14,580 bases of DNA from an uncultured Clostridia bacterium (GTDB lineage: Bacteria; Bacillota; Clostridia; Oscillospirales; Acutalibacteraceae): contig CAMVYG010000038.1 of NCBI GenBank assembly GCA_947171615.1, forward strand, positions 1 through 14,580, written 5' to 3'. The notes beneath the pieces are model-generated. The model made no database searches. It saw nothing but the letters and a program-made list of their open reading frames with translations, and was not told the DNA's origin. Position 1 is the first letter of the stretch, and each line of letters begins with the position of its first letter. The position numbers were made by a program, and so were the translations under genes. Shown one piece after another: positions 1 through 6,846 of this stretch.

Positions 1-415
1 GAGCGTAATTGATGGGCTTGGGGCGGTTTTTCCCATAGATCTTGTAAGAAAGCTCACAGAACAGGGGAATATCCGCTTCCTGCTCCTTCATCACTCTGGT
101 GATAGCCAGAATACTGAGAATGATGGCGCCCAGGTAAACAATGACGGAAAGCACCGTGGCAGCTACGCTGAACGCATTGGAAAAGAAGGGAATAGAGAAC
201 CAGGAGACCACATTTCTCAAAATATCGTTGAAAAAGCTGACGATCAGAGAAAGAAACCAGGCCTGCAGCGTTTGCCGGCTGGCCCACTCGTCCTGCTCCA
301 CAAAAATGGCGGCTGCCAGCAGCACAGTGCAGAGCCAGGGAGCCTTCAGAATAACTGCGGCAAAAGCCGCCAGAGGATAAGCGTATAAAACTATGCCAAA
401 TTTGCCTTTTCTCAA
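1..415 (-). CDS. Small integral membrane protein, 5' part only (runs off left edge)
   Basis: 138 codons are visible, reading leftward off the window. The start is taken as the TTG at 413-415 because a GGGAGG ribosome binding site lies 8 nt upstream; no ATG is available in this frame. A hydrophobic N-terminal third (residues 6-39) probably makes two short helices. It is followed by an amphipathic QTLQAWFLSLIVSFFNDI stretch (48-65) and another helix at about 84-106. The visible end is a polar, basic tail containing YGKNRPKPINYA. The pattern recalls small DUF4870-like membrane proteins, but I do not recognise the family firmly and assign no function. A longer overlapping minus-strand frame starting at 437 gives a Cys/Ser/His-rich, implausible protein and is rejected. 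A sigma-A-like promoter lies directly upstream, so the gene is probably transcribed on its own. Confidence 0.6.
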   Translation of the reverse strand, partial: MRKGKFGIVLYAYPLAAFAAVILKAPWLCTVLLAAAIFVEQDEWASRQTLQAWFLSLIVSFFNDILRNVVSWFSIPFFSNAFSVAATVLSVIVYLGAIILSILAITRVMKEQEADIPLFCELSYKIYGKNRPKPINYA

Positions 416-445
416 TGAAATTCCTCCCAAAGCTCATATAATTTG

Positions 446-474
446 ATTTTACAGGATTGCTGAAGAAAAGTCAA
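446..474 (-). promoter_or_regulatory. Sigma-A promoter of the left-edge membrane-protein gene
   Basis: On the minus strand, TTGACT (469-474) and TAAAAT (446-451) are separated by exactly 17 nt. The predicted transcript starts about 25 nt before the TTG start codon, leaving room only for the GGGAGG ribosome binding site. Confidence 0.55.
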
Positions 475-574
475 TGTAGGTTTGTCAATAATATGTTACA
501 AAGTTGTAGATTTGCAAATAAGCTGCAAAGATCGTTAGCCGGAACTGCCGCCAGATACAGGCAAATAAGGAGTC

Positions 575-611
575 TAGTAAAAGGACTTCCCCAATGGGGG
601 AAGTCCTTTCT
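575..611 (-). terminator. Intrinsic terminator of the GH4/kinase operon
   Basis: A perfect 13-bp stem (580-592 with 597-609) with a 4-nt loop lies about 30 nt past the stop codon of the kinase gene. On the minus strand it is followed by TTTTACT, a short U tract, so it should end the minus-strand operon. Confidence 0.7.
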
Positions 612-638
612 GGTAACCGATCAACAACCAAGCCTCTT

Positions 639-1622
639 CTATCTCAGAACAGGAAAACGCCCTGACGCGCTTTCGATATTTTCATAAATTTCCCGGGAAA
701 GCGGCCGCCCCAGTTCTTCCAGCGCCAGCAGAACTGCTCCAACAATGGGTTCGTATCGGCAGTTGATGATGTTTGCCCGGGCGGCAAATTTGTGAATTTC
801 CGAAATAACGGTATCCCGAAGCACCGGAGCCCTGCATTTAAAGACGCTGCCCGATAAAACCACATCGAGAGCTGTTTCCAGCAATCCCAGGCGTCTCATT
901 CCGGCAATCGCATACCGGGCCGTGTCGCGTCCGTAATCGGCAAGAATCTGCAGTGCAACAGGATCATTTTCCAGAGCGGCCTGTTCCAGCAGCAGCGGCA
1001 GCTGCAATTTATCCTGACTGCCGATGCTTCCTGTTACCACCCGGTACAGCAGCTCATCTACATTGGGAACCTGAAACCGCTTGAGAAGCTTTTCTGACAG
1101 CAGAGTGGGTTCTCCCAAGCCCGATTCCGCGTTGATAACCGCCTGGATGGTTTTCTGCCCCAGAGCGCCGCCTCCCTGGTGTTCATCGGCAATATAAAAC
1201 CCAAACGCAAATTCCTCGGTTTTGCTTTTTCGCACAGCGCAGTTAAACCCAGTTCCGGCACACAGCACACAGCCCTGCTCGCTGTCTGTTCCGGCCCTGA
1301 AAGCAATGATGCAATCATTGACCGCATGGGTATTCTCTATGCCGAACCGTTTCCGGAGTTCCACGGTCAGCAATTCTTTTTCGTACTCCCAATCGATGCC
1401 GGTCAATCCTCCGTACATTGCGGTGATCAAATCCATGGTGACGCCGCTCTGCTCCACTGCCTGCCGGATTGCCAGCTCGATCTGTGCCATGGCGGCGTCC
1501 ATGCCCTGAGAGGAATGGCAGGCCCCCTTACTTTGCCCCATGCCTAAAATGACGCCGTTTTCGTCCGCGATCATGGCGTGGGTTTTTGTTCCACCCTGAT
1601 CCAGTCCCAGTACGTATCGCAA
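639..1622 (-). CDS. BadF/BadG/BcrA/BcrD-family sugar kinase, N-acetylglucosamine kinase-like
   Basis: 327 residues, the usual length of single-domain BadF/BadG-family sugar kinases of the actin/ASKHA fold, such as N-acetylglucosamine kinases. Visible marks are the N-terminal phosphate-1 loop LGLDQGGTKTHAMIAD (residues 6-21), an AGTG phosphate-2 motif in LCAGTGFNCAV near 120-130, and a GALGQ segment near 152. It should transfer phosphate from ATP to a sugar in the cytoplasm; the substrate cannot be read from sequence. The start is the TTG at 1620-1622, with GGAGG 10 nt upstream. The out-of-frame ATG nearby opens a different frame. The gene lies 22 nt downstream of the GH4 gene on the same strand and is almost certainly cotranscribed with it. 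It may phosphorylate either the disaccharide before GH4 cleavage or the sugar GH4 releases. The sequence does not decide between these. Confidence 0.8.
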   Translation of the reverse strand: MRYVLGLDQGGTKTHAMIADENGVILGMGQSKGACHSSQGMDAAMAQIELAIRQAVEQSGVTMDLITAMYGGLTGIDWEYEKELLTVELRKRFGIENTHAVNDCIIAFRAGTDSEQGCVLCAGTGFNCAVRKSKTEEFAFGFYIADEHQGGGALGQKTIQAVINAESGLGEPTLLSEKLLKRFQVPNVDELLYRVVTGSIGSQDKLQLPLLLEQAALENDPVALQILADYGRDTARYAIAGMRRLGLLETALDVVLSGSVFKCRAPVLRDTVISEIHKFAARANIINCRYEPIVGAVLLALEELGRPLSREIYENIESASGRFPVLR

Positions 1623-1644
1623 CGCTTCATTCCCTCCCTGCTTC

Positions 1645-2904
1645 TTATTTTAAGCGAAACTGCGGAAGGAACTCTTTATTGGCTTCCAACAACTCCGGCA
1701 CAAGCTTTTCTACTAAATCATACTCACGAACCAGCGGGTGTGCCATCAGCGCCCATTTCATTTTGGTAATGCTGCCTTCCACCGCCGCGTCTACCGCCAG
1801 CTGCTCATAATTCTTTACAGCGGCGATCAGGCCCCAGCACATTTCCGGAACATGGGCCACATGCAGAGGCTTCATACCCCGCTTGTTTACCAGACAGGGG
1901 ATCTCCACAACAGCGTCATCGGGCAGAAACCGTATGGCGCCCTGATTCGGAACATTTACTACCATCTCGGTATCCACATTGTTATACACCGCGTTGACGA
2001 AATTCATAGCCACTTCAGAATAACCGCCGCCGCCCCGCTTTGCCAAAGCGGCAGGCTTTTCAAAATTATTTTCATCGGCATAAGCGGCGTATACTTCTTT
2101 TTCCAGCTCCTGAACGAACTCTCCTCTTGTCTGCTTCGCTTCCCGAAGGCTCTGGACCTTTTCACCGGTCTGATAATAATATTGCAGGTAAGGGCTTGTC
2201 AAAACGCCGAACAGCTCATTTATTTCCGTTTTTACAGAGCCGTCCGCATTGGCAAGCTTCGTAAATTCTTCTTTTGCAATGGGGCGGCCATCGATAGTGA
2301 TATTGCTGATGAAGTTCATGTGATTTAGGCCCACATAGTCATATTGCACCCGGTCATAATCAATCCCCATGGACGATTTTGCCCACATTTTTGGAAAAAT
2401 CCCGCCGGAGCAGAAGCCGGCAATATTTGCCTTGGTGTTTTTGGTAACCGCTTCTGTTACCAGGCCTGTGGGATTGGTATAGTTGATGATCCACCCGTTC
2501 GGAGACAGCTCCTCCATTTTCCGGGCCACATTGAGCATCACCGGAATGGTGCGGAACGCTTTCATCATGCCGCCGGCTCCGGTGGTTTCCTGACCGATCA
2601 GCCCATACTTGAGAGGGATCTTTTCATCTTTTACACGCTGCCTGTTTCCTCCCACGCGAATTTGGGTATCCACAAAATCCGCCCCGTACAGCGCCTTTTC
2701 CAGATCTGTTGTAGAGGAGATCGAGACATTTAAGCCCAACTGCTTTGCAAAGCGCCTGCAAAAGCCTGTCATGATCTCCAGTCGCTCCTCATTGATGTCA
2801 TATAAAACAATGTCTTTTACAGGCAGAGAATCTTTCCTGGCGCCCATTTCGTCCAGCAGCTCGGGGGTATAAGAGCTTCCTGCTCCTACGATCGTAAATT
2901 TCAT
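1645..2904 (-). CDS. Glycoside hydrolase family 4, 6-phospho-beta-glucosidase-like
   Basis: 419 residues, normal for GH4. GH4 enzymes need NAD+ and a divalent metal (usually Mn2+) and cleave by oxidation at C3 and elimination rather than by acid/base hydrolysis. The Rossmann nucleotide site is at the N-terminus, VGAGSSYTPEL (6-16), with Asp37 at the end of strand 2. NYTNPTGL carries Asn145, and the expected metal ligands are Cys166 (GFCSGG) and His196 (GLNHMNF). A PYLQYYY stretch (239-245) is where I would expect the catalytic tyrosine. The overall pattern (GSSYTPEL, YTNPTG, PYLQYYY) is closest to the 6-phospho-beta-glucosidase branch. However, the tetrapeptide after the metal Cys is CSGG, not the CNxP of that branch, so the substrate is uncertain. 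An AAAGGATGG ribosome binding site precedes the ATG. It is the first gene of a two-gene operon with the sugar kinase. Confidence 0.85.
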   Translation of the reverse strand: MKFTIVGAGSSYTPELLDEMGARKDSLPVKDIVLYDINEERLEIMTGFCRRFAKQLGLNVSISSTTDLEKALYGADFVDTQIRVGGNRQRVKDEKIPLKYGLIGQETTGAGGMMKAFRTIPVMLNVARKMEELSPNGWIINYTNPTGLVTEAVTKNTKANIAGFCSGGIFPKMWAKSSMGIDYDRVQYDYVGLNHMNFISNITIDGRPIAKEEFTKLANADGSVKTEINELFGVLTSPYLQYYYQTGEKVQSLREAKQTRGEFVQELEKEVYAAYADENNFEKPAALAKRGGGGYSEVAMNFVNAVYNNVDTEMVVNVPNQGAIRFLPDDAVVEIPCLVNKRGMKPLHVAHVPEMCWGLIAAVKNYEQLAVDAAVEGSITKMKWALMAHPLVREYDLVEKLVPELLEANKEFLPQFRLK

Positions 2905-2961
2905 TGTGATCCATCCTTTCTGGTAAATAGGGAACTATAACCGGAACCCTGCTATGTGTTG

Positions 2962-2985
2962 CACTGTATGTATCTACACACAGTG
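2962..2985. promoter_or_regulatory. Palindromic operator over the GH4/kinase promoter
   Basis: Arms CACTGTATGTA (2962-2972) and TACACACAGTG (2975-2985) are inverted copies with a TC centre; one base pair in eleven is mismatched. It overlaps the -10 box and transcription start of the GH4/kinase operon. A dyad of this size in this position is typical of a dimeric repressor (GntR, LacI or TetR type). AraC-type regulators usually use direct repeats, so the regulator that binds here may be encoded elsewhere. Confidence 0.55.
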
Positions 2986-3009
2986 TAGCATTTTTTCTGT
3001 TTCTGTCAA
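2982..3009 (-). promoter_or_regulatory. Promoter of the GH4/kinase operon
   Basis: On the minus strand, a consensus TTGACA (3004-3009) is followed after 16 nt by TACACT (2982-2987). The leader before the GH4 ATG is about 70 nt. The -10 box is covered by one arm of a 24-bp palindrome, so repression is likely. Confidence 0.65.
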
Positions 3010-3082
3010 TGAAAATTGCGTTTTTTCGGAAAGCCTGTATGGGGAAAATTTCAAAACCTGCAGCAAAAGGAAATGGTCGCCT

Positions 3083-3871
3083 TCAGGGTTTCCCCTTTTG
3101 ATATTCCCGGGGAGAAATGCCAAAGCGGCGCTTAAACATTCTGGAAAAACTGAATACGTCAGGATAGCCTACCGCGGCGGCAGCCTCTCCCGGAGTTTTT
3201 TCGTATTTTCGTAAAAGCTCCGCCGCTTTTTCCAGCCGCAGATCGGTTAGGTACTGCTGAGGACTTTTCCCAGTGCTTTCTTTAAACAGCTTGCTGAAAT
3301 AGCTGCGGTCCAGATTGAGCTTTCCGGCAAGAGCCGTAATAGAGACGCCCCGCATATACTCTGTTTCCATAAAGGTTTTGGCCTTGTTCACATAGACCTG
3401 CTTTTCCTTTTGAACGGGGACTTCCCCGGGTTCCTGCTCCAGCAGGGACAAAAGCTCCCAAATCTTTCCGCACAGGCTGGCTTCCCGCCCGCTTTGCCGG
3501 TGAGAGAGCTCGGGCACGGCGGAAAAGATCTGCCCTGCCTGGGGAAGGGTGATCACAGGGGATCGCAGGGCCTTCGGCAGGGAAAGCCCCGCTTCAAAGC
3601 CGATCCAGATATAGTGCCAGGGGTTTTCCTGAGAAGCCTGATAAAAAGTGGTTTCTCCGGGATGGATCACAAAGATCTGCCCCGGCCCCACCGGAAAGCT
3701 TCCGCCTTCCGTTTGGAATATGCCCTGGCCGGATACCACATAGTGCAAAAGAACAAAGGGACGCAGCGCCGGGCCGAAGAAATGACCGGGTTGGCAGCGC
3801 TCCCAACCGGCCTGTATGGGGTTGATCTCCTGAAATTCCTGATTATTCAAAAGCAGGCTGTGTGTAGACAT
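3083..3871 (-). CDS. AraC/XylS-family transcriptional regulator
   Basis: 262 residues. The N-terminal half (about 1-140) is a cupin-like AraC ligand-binding domain, with segments such as FVLLHYVVSGQGIF and GQIFVIHPGETTFYQA. The C-terminal 95 residues are a double helix-turn-helix domain. ITALAGKLNLDRSYFSKLFKESTG is the first helix-turn-helix, and AAAAVGYPDVFSFSRMFKRRFGISPREYQ is the second plus the family signature. It probably senses a sugar and activates the divergent melA-like gene. Both promoters lie in the 174-bp gap, and the melA side has no good -35 box, as expected for an activator-dependent promoter. It is transcribed toward the GH4/kinase operon, which has its own promoter downstream. 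The start ATG has AAGGA 9 nt upstream. Family assignment is secure; ligand and targets are inferred. Confidence 0.9.
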   Translation of the reverse strand: MSTHSLLLNNQEFQEINPIQAGWERCQPGHFFGPALRPFVLLHYVVSGQGIFQTEGGSFPVGPGQIFVIHPGETTFYQASQENPWHYIWIGFEAGLSLPKALRSPVITLPQAGQIFSAVPELSHRQSGREASLCGKIWELLSLLEQEPGEVPVQKEKQVYVNKAKTFMETEYMRGVSITALAGKLNLDRSYFSKLFKESTGKSPQQYLTDLRLEKAAELLRKYEKTPGEAAAAVGYPDVFSFSRMFKRRFGISPREYQKGKP

Positions 3872-3942
3872 ACTTCGTTTTTCCTTCTTCCTTTTTGAAA
3901 AATCGATCTTTTATCAGCCGGAAATTTTTTGAAACAACACAC

Positions 3943-3972
3943 ATTATACCAAAACAAGGCCACATCCTGCAA
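3943..3972 (-). promoter_or_regulatory. Promoter of the araC-type regulator gene
   Basis: On the minus strand, TTGCAG (3967-3972) and a consensus TATAAT (3943-3948) are 18 nt apart. The leader is about 65 nt. Its -35 box overlaps the region expected to control the divergent melA-like gene, so the two promoters may be coregulated or may compete. Confidence 0.55.
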
Positions 3973-4000
3973 TACACTTTTCAAGCCGATATGATACACT
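3972..4000 (+). promoter_or_regulatory. Putative AraC-type direct repeat at the melA-like promoter
   Basis: The heptamer ATACACT occurs at 3972-3978 and again at 3994-4000. Both copies are in the same orientation, 22 bp apart (about two helical turns), as AraC-family half-sites usually are. The downstream copy coincides with a possible -10 box (TACACT, or the overlapping TATGAT at 3990-3995). No TTGACA-like -35 is present at the right distance. Inferred from spacing only. Confidence 0.35.
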
Positions 4001-4045
4001 AATTGCAGATCACGGCAAATGCCGCAAACGGAAAGGAAACATACT

Positions 4046-5365
4046 ATGAAAAAGATCACGTTTATGGGAGCGGGAAGCACCGTATTCGCCCGGAATGTTT
4101 TGGGGGACTGCATGTGCAGCGAGGTGCTGCGGGACGCGGAGTTCGCTCTGTATGATATTGACGGCACCCGCCTTTCGGAAAGCGCGGAGATCATCGGCAC
4201 CATGAACGATACCATGGGCGGCCATGCAAAGATTACCACTTACCTGGGCGTGGAAAACCGGAAGGAAGCCCTGCGGGGCTCTGATTTCGTGGTGAATGCC
4301 ATTCAGGTGGGGCTGTACGATCCCTGCACTATCATCGATTTTGAGGTGCCTAAAAAGTACGGCCTGCGCCAGACCATCGGCGATACCCTGGGCATTGGCG
4401 GCATTATGCGTGCGCTGCGCACCATTCCCGTGATGGCGGATTTCGCCAGAGACATGGAAGAAGTCTGCCCGGACGCATGGTTCCTGAACTACACCAACCC
4501 CATGGCCATGCTTTCCGGCTTTATGCAGCGCTATACCGCCGTCAAGACCGTGGGCCTGTGCCACAGCGTCCAGGTATGCAGCGAAACTCTGCTAAACGAG
4601 CTGGGTATGGAGGATAAGCTGGAGGGCCGCAAGGAACTGATCGCCGGAATCAACCACATGGGCTGGCTTCTGGAGCTGAAGGATAAGAACGGCGTGGATC
4701 TCTACCCCGAGATCAAAAAACGGGCCAAGGAAAAGAACGCCTCCGAAAAGCATAACGACATGGTGCGGCTGGACTACATTGATAAATTCGGCTATTACTG
4801 CACCGAGTCCAGCGAGCACAATGCCGAATACAATATGTTTTATATCAAGTCTAAATATCCGGAGTTGATCGACCGCTTCAACATTCCTCTGGATGAATAC
4901 CCCCGCCGCTGCGTAAACCAGATCGCGGGCTGGGCCAAGGAACGGGATGAGCTGAGAGAAAGCCACAAACTGTCTCATGAGCGCTCCAGGGAGTACGCCT
5001 CTCATATCATGGAATCCATTGTCACGAATACGCCCTATAAAATCGGCGGAAACGTGCTGAACGCCGGTCTGATCGACAACCTGCCCGCAGACGCCTGTGT
5101 GGAGGTGCCCTGTTTGATCGACGGCATGGGCGTACACCCCTGCCATGTGGGAAAACTGCCGGTACAGTGTGCCGCCATGAACATGACCAACATCAACGTA
5201 CAGCTTCTCACCATTGAAGCCGCCGTTACTCAGAAAAAGGAGCACATTTACCAGGCCGCCATGCTGGATCCCCATACCGGCAGCGAGCTGGATATCGACA
5301 CCATCATCAAAATGGTGGACGATCTCATTGAGGCTCACGGTAACTGGCTTCCCAAGTATCGTTGA
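4046..5365 (+). CDS. melA: Glycoside hydrolase family 4, alpha-galactosidase (MelA type)
   Basis: 439 residues from the ATG at 4046. I prefer it to the in-frame ATG at 4019 because AAAGGAAAC lies just upstream and because GH4 proteins begin directly with the Rossmann strand KKITFMGAGSTVFARN. The enzyme should use NAD+ and a divalent metal to hydrolyse alpha-galactosides such as melibiose in the cytoplasm. Visible motifs are GAGST (8-12), Asp37, DTLGIGGIMRALRTIP (113-128), NYTNPMAM with Asn151, the metal Cys172 in GLCHSVQ and His204 in GINHMGW. The CHSV signature is the one associated with GH4 alpha-galactosidases, which separates it from the CSGG enzyme on the other side of the regulator. It is divergent from the AraC gene, the usual arrangement for an activator and its target. 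It is a single-gene unit ended by a terminator. Alternative: another GH4 alpha-glycosidase such as alpha-glucosidase. Confidence 0.88.
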   Translation: MKKITFMGAGSTVFARNVLGDCMCSEVLRDAEFALYDIDGTRLSESAEIIGTMNDTMGGHAKITTYLGVENRKEALRGSDFVVNAIQVGLYDPCTIIDFEVPKKYGLRQTIGDTLGIGGIMRALRTIPVMADFARDMEEVCPDAWFLNYTNPMAMLSGFMQRYTAVKTVGLCHSVQVCSETLLNELGMEDKLEGRKELIAGINHMGWLLELKDKNGVDLYPEIKKRAKEKNASEKHNDMVRLDYIDKFGYYCTESSEHNAEYNMFYIKSKYPELIDRFNIPLDEYPRRCVNQIAGWAKERDELRESHKLSHERSREYASHIMESIVTNTPYKIGGNVLNAGLIDNLPADACVEVPCLIDGMGVHPCHVGKLPVQCAAMNMTNINVQLLTIEAAVTQKKEHIYQAAMLDPHTGSELDIDTIIKMVDDLIEAHGNWLPKYR

Positions 5366-5395
5366 GCGAATACTACTTATTTATAGTATGGAAAG

Positions 5396-5441
5396 CAGAG
5401 CTCCCCGAAGCTGTGAATGCTCCAGGGAGCTTTCTGTTTTT
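5396..5441 (+). terminator. Intrinsic terminator of the melA-like gene
   Basis: AGCTCCC (5399-5405) pairs with GGGAGCT (5425-5431), with an outer CAG/CTG extension and a U-rich tail TGTTTTT. It lies 30 nt after the melA stop. Confidence 0.65.
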
Positions 5442-5474
5442 AGCCTTTAGTTCTTAGTAGTTAGCAGTTAGAGT
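5440..5474 (+). repeat. TTAGNNN heptanucleotide array A (5 units)
   Basis: Five contiguous 7-nt units in phase: TTAGCCT, TTAGTTC, TTAGTAG, TTAGCAG, TTAGAGT. The array begins in the tail of the melA terminator. It is followed by AAGGCAGATAAT, a flank also seen beside array C. Confidence 0.75.
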
Positions 5475-5497
5475 AAGGCAGATAATTTCTGCTATTC

Positions 5498-5552
5498 AAG
5501 ATTCCTCGAGAAGATCCGAAGGATCTTTTGCTCGGCAATAACAGCGAGGAAT
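5498..5552. repeat. Dispersed hairpin element, copy 1
   Basis: About 36 nt from AGATTC to GCA match copy 2 (9903-9950) with few substitutions. The core hairpin is AAGATCC-GAA-GGATCTT (5511-5527). In this copy an outer inverted repeat, ATTCCTCG (5501-5508) and CGAGGAAT (5545-5552), encloses it. No reading frame. Confidence 0.65.
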
Positions 5553-5566
5553 GCTCGATAAATTAT

Positions 5567-5597
5567 AGAAAAACAGCACCCGCAAACGCAGGTGCTG
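5567..5597 (-). terminator. Intrinsic terminator of the rplM-rpsI operon
   Basis: On the minus strand, CAGCACCTGC pairs with GCGGGTGCTG (5574-5597, one G-U pair, loop GTTT) and is followed by TTTTTCT. It lies 17 nt after the rpsI stop. Confidence 0.85.
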
Positions 5598-5614
5598 CTG
5601 TAAGATAACAATAC

Positions 5615-6016
5615 TTATCTCTTGGAGAACTGGGGAGCGCGGCGTGCGGCCTTCAGACCGTACTTCTTTCTCTCCTTCATTCTGGGGTCGCGGGTAAGGA
5701 AGCCGGCCTTCTTCAGCTGAGAGCGAAGATTTTCGCTGTCATACTGGAGCAGGGCGCGGGCAACGCCGTGACGGATGGCGCCGGCCTGGCCGGTAACGCC
5801 GCCGCCGGACACCCGGCAGACAATATCAAACTTGCCATCGGTATCGGTGAGGGCCAGGGGCTGACGTACAATGTACTTCAGAGTATCCAGACCGAAATAA
5901 TCATCAATATCTCTATCATTGATGGTGACCTTGCCGGTCCCCTGATACAGACGGACTCTGGCGACGGAGCTCTTGCGCCGTCCTGTGCCGTAAAAATAAG
6001 GTGCAGTCTCGTACAT
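5615..6016 (-). CDS. rpsI: 30S ribosomal protein S9
   Basis: 133 residues, full length for bacterial S9. The N-terminal FYGTGRRKSSVARVRL signature (residues 8-23) and the GGGVTGQAGAIRHGVARAL block (71-89) are diagnostic. The C-terminus ends in the conserved SKR, the tail that reaches the P-site tRNA on the small subunit. GAGGAGG lies just upstream of the ATG. The gap to rplM is only 17 nt, and the rplM-rpsI order is the common bacterial pair. A strong terminator follows. Confidence 0.98.
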   Translation of the reverse strand: MYETAPYFYGTGRRKSSVARVRLYQGTGKVTINDRDIDDYFGLDTLKYIVRQPLALTDTDGKFDIVCRVSGGGVTGQAGAIRHGVARALLQYDSENLRSQLKKAGFLTRDPRMKERKKYGLKAARRAPQFSKR

Positions 6017-6033
6017 TCTTTACGTCCTCCTCT

Positions 6034-6462
6034 TTATAGATTCCACTGGGCGGGCTTCTGCGCGGCATGCTTGTGCTCTGCGCCGGCATAGACCCGCAGG
6101 CGGTTCAGCTCGTCCCGGCCAATGGAGTTGGCGGGAATCATGCCCTTTACAGCCAGCTGCATGGCCAGCTCGGGCTTGGTCTTCATCAGGGTGTCATACC
6201 GCACGGCCTTCAGATGGCCGATATACCCGGTGTGGTGATAGTAATATTTCTTTTCGAGCTTGCCGCCAGTGAGAACAGCGTCCTTGCAGTTGATGATGAT
6301 CACGTGATCGCCGCAGTCCACATGGGGGGCAAAGGTGGGCTTGTGCTTGCCTCTGAGCAGCACGGTGGCCTGAGCGGCCACACGGCCCAGGGGCTTTCCG
6401 GCGGCGTCGATCACATACCAGCTGCGCTCGACCTGGCCGGCCTTAGGCATCGTAGTTGACAT
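6034..6462 (-). CDS. rplM: 50S ribosomal protein L13
   Basis: 142 residues, full length. Recognised by WYVIDAAGKPLGRVAAQ (residues 15-31), LRGKHKPTFAPHVDCGDHVIIIN (36-58), the YYHHTGYIGHLK segment (69-80) and the GMIPANSIGRDELNRLRVYAG C-terminal block. It is an early-assembly protein of the large subunit. TTGGAGGT precedes the ATG with good spacing. It is the first gene of the operon with rpsI, read from a consensus promoter at 6588-6616 through a leader of about 120 nt that can fold. Such leaders upstream of rplM often serve ribosomal-protein autoregulation in Firmicutes. Confidence 0.98.
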   Translation of the reverse strand: MSTTMPKAGQVERSWYVIDAAGKPLGRVAAQATVLLRGKHKPTFAPHVDCGDHVIIINCKDAVLTGGKLEKKYYYHHTGYIGHLKAVRYDTLMKTKPELAMQLAVKGMIPANSIGRDELNRLRVYAGAEHKHAAQKPAQWNL

Positions 6463-6584
6463 AGCTTTTTACCTCCAACAAAATATACATCTCATTCCGA
6501 AAAGAGGGAGCGCGGTTCAGCCGCAAGCACCGCCCGGCATCCTCCCCCGGAGGGATTCCTTAAAAAGCTCTTTTTGAGAGCTTT
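6463..6584 (-). ncRNA. Structured 5' leader of rplM-rpsI (possible L13 leader)
   Basis: Between the promoter and rplM the minus-strand RNA can form several stems. A hairpin close to the predicted start pairs AAAGCTCT with AGAGCTTT (6564-6584). CCTCC-GGG-GGAGG follows, then GCGGT with ACCGC. A longer-range GGGGGAG with CTCCCTC pairing is an alternative. Firmicutes are known to carry an L13 leader at this place (Rfam family L13_leader). I could not align this sequence to that consensus, so the identity is inferred from position and foldability. Confidence 0.4.
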
Positions 6585-6587
6585 CCT

Positions 6588-6616
6588 ATCATATCACAGG
6601 CAAAATGCGGTGTCAA
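6588..6616 (-). promoter_or_regulatory. Strong promoter of rplM-rpsI
   Basis: On the minus strand, a perfect TTGACA (6611-6616) lies 17 nt before TATGAT (6588-6593). This suits a highly expressed ribosomal-protein operon. Confidence 0.85.
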
Positions 6617-6800
6617 CACCTTTTTCTGCTATTTTTAATTTGCTTTCTGATATCTCTTGTTTTCTTTTATTTTCATAAGTTTTTCTCCTGTTTTCTCGTT
6701 TGCTATTTTTAAAATTGAGCAAACGTTTTTTGAAATCTGCGTACTCCCTAAAACAGTTGTGGCGCTTAAGTTTCTAAAATAATCCACATAACCCTGCAAA

Positions 6801-6846
6801 TAAGCCATCCGGCTTATTGACACATACAGCGTGATGCATTTATAAT
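6801..6846 (+). promoter_or_regulatory. Consensus promoter of the orphan membrane protein, with adjacent dyad
   Basis: TTGACA (6817-6822) and TATAAT (6841-6846) are both perfect, 18 nt apart. Abutting the -35 box is the dyad TAAGCC-ATCC-GGCTTA (6801-6816), a possible operator. The rest of the gap between rplM and this promoter (about 6620-6800) is AT-rich and I see nothing else in it. Confidence 0.7.

Noticed and set aside
54..437. 127-residue minus-strand frame at the left edge
   Set aside because: Overlaps a frame with proper hydrophobic helices and a GGGAGG-TTG start; this one is Ser/Cys/His/Arg-rich without structure.
3083..3130. Terminator after the araC-type gene
   Set aside because: AAAAGGGGAAA and TTTCCTTTT can pair imperfectly, but the stem overlaps the stop codon region and has a bulge and a poor tail, so it is too weak to call.
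4592..5338. 248-residue minus-strand frame opposite the melA-like gene
   Set aside because: Its reading is explained by the GC-rich third positions of melA; no ribosome binding site or family features.
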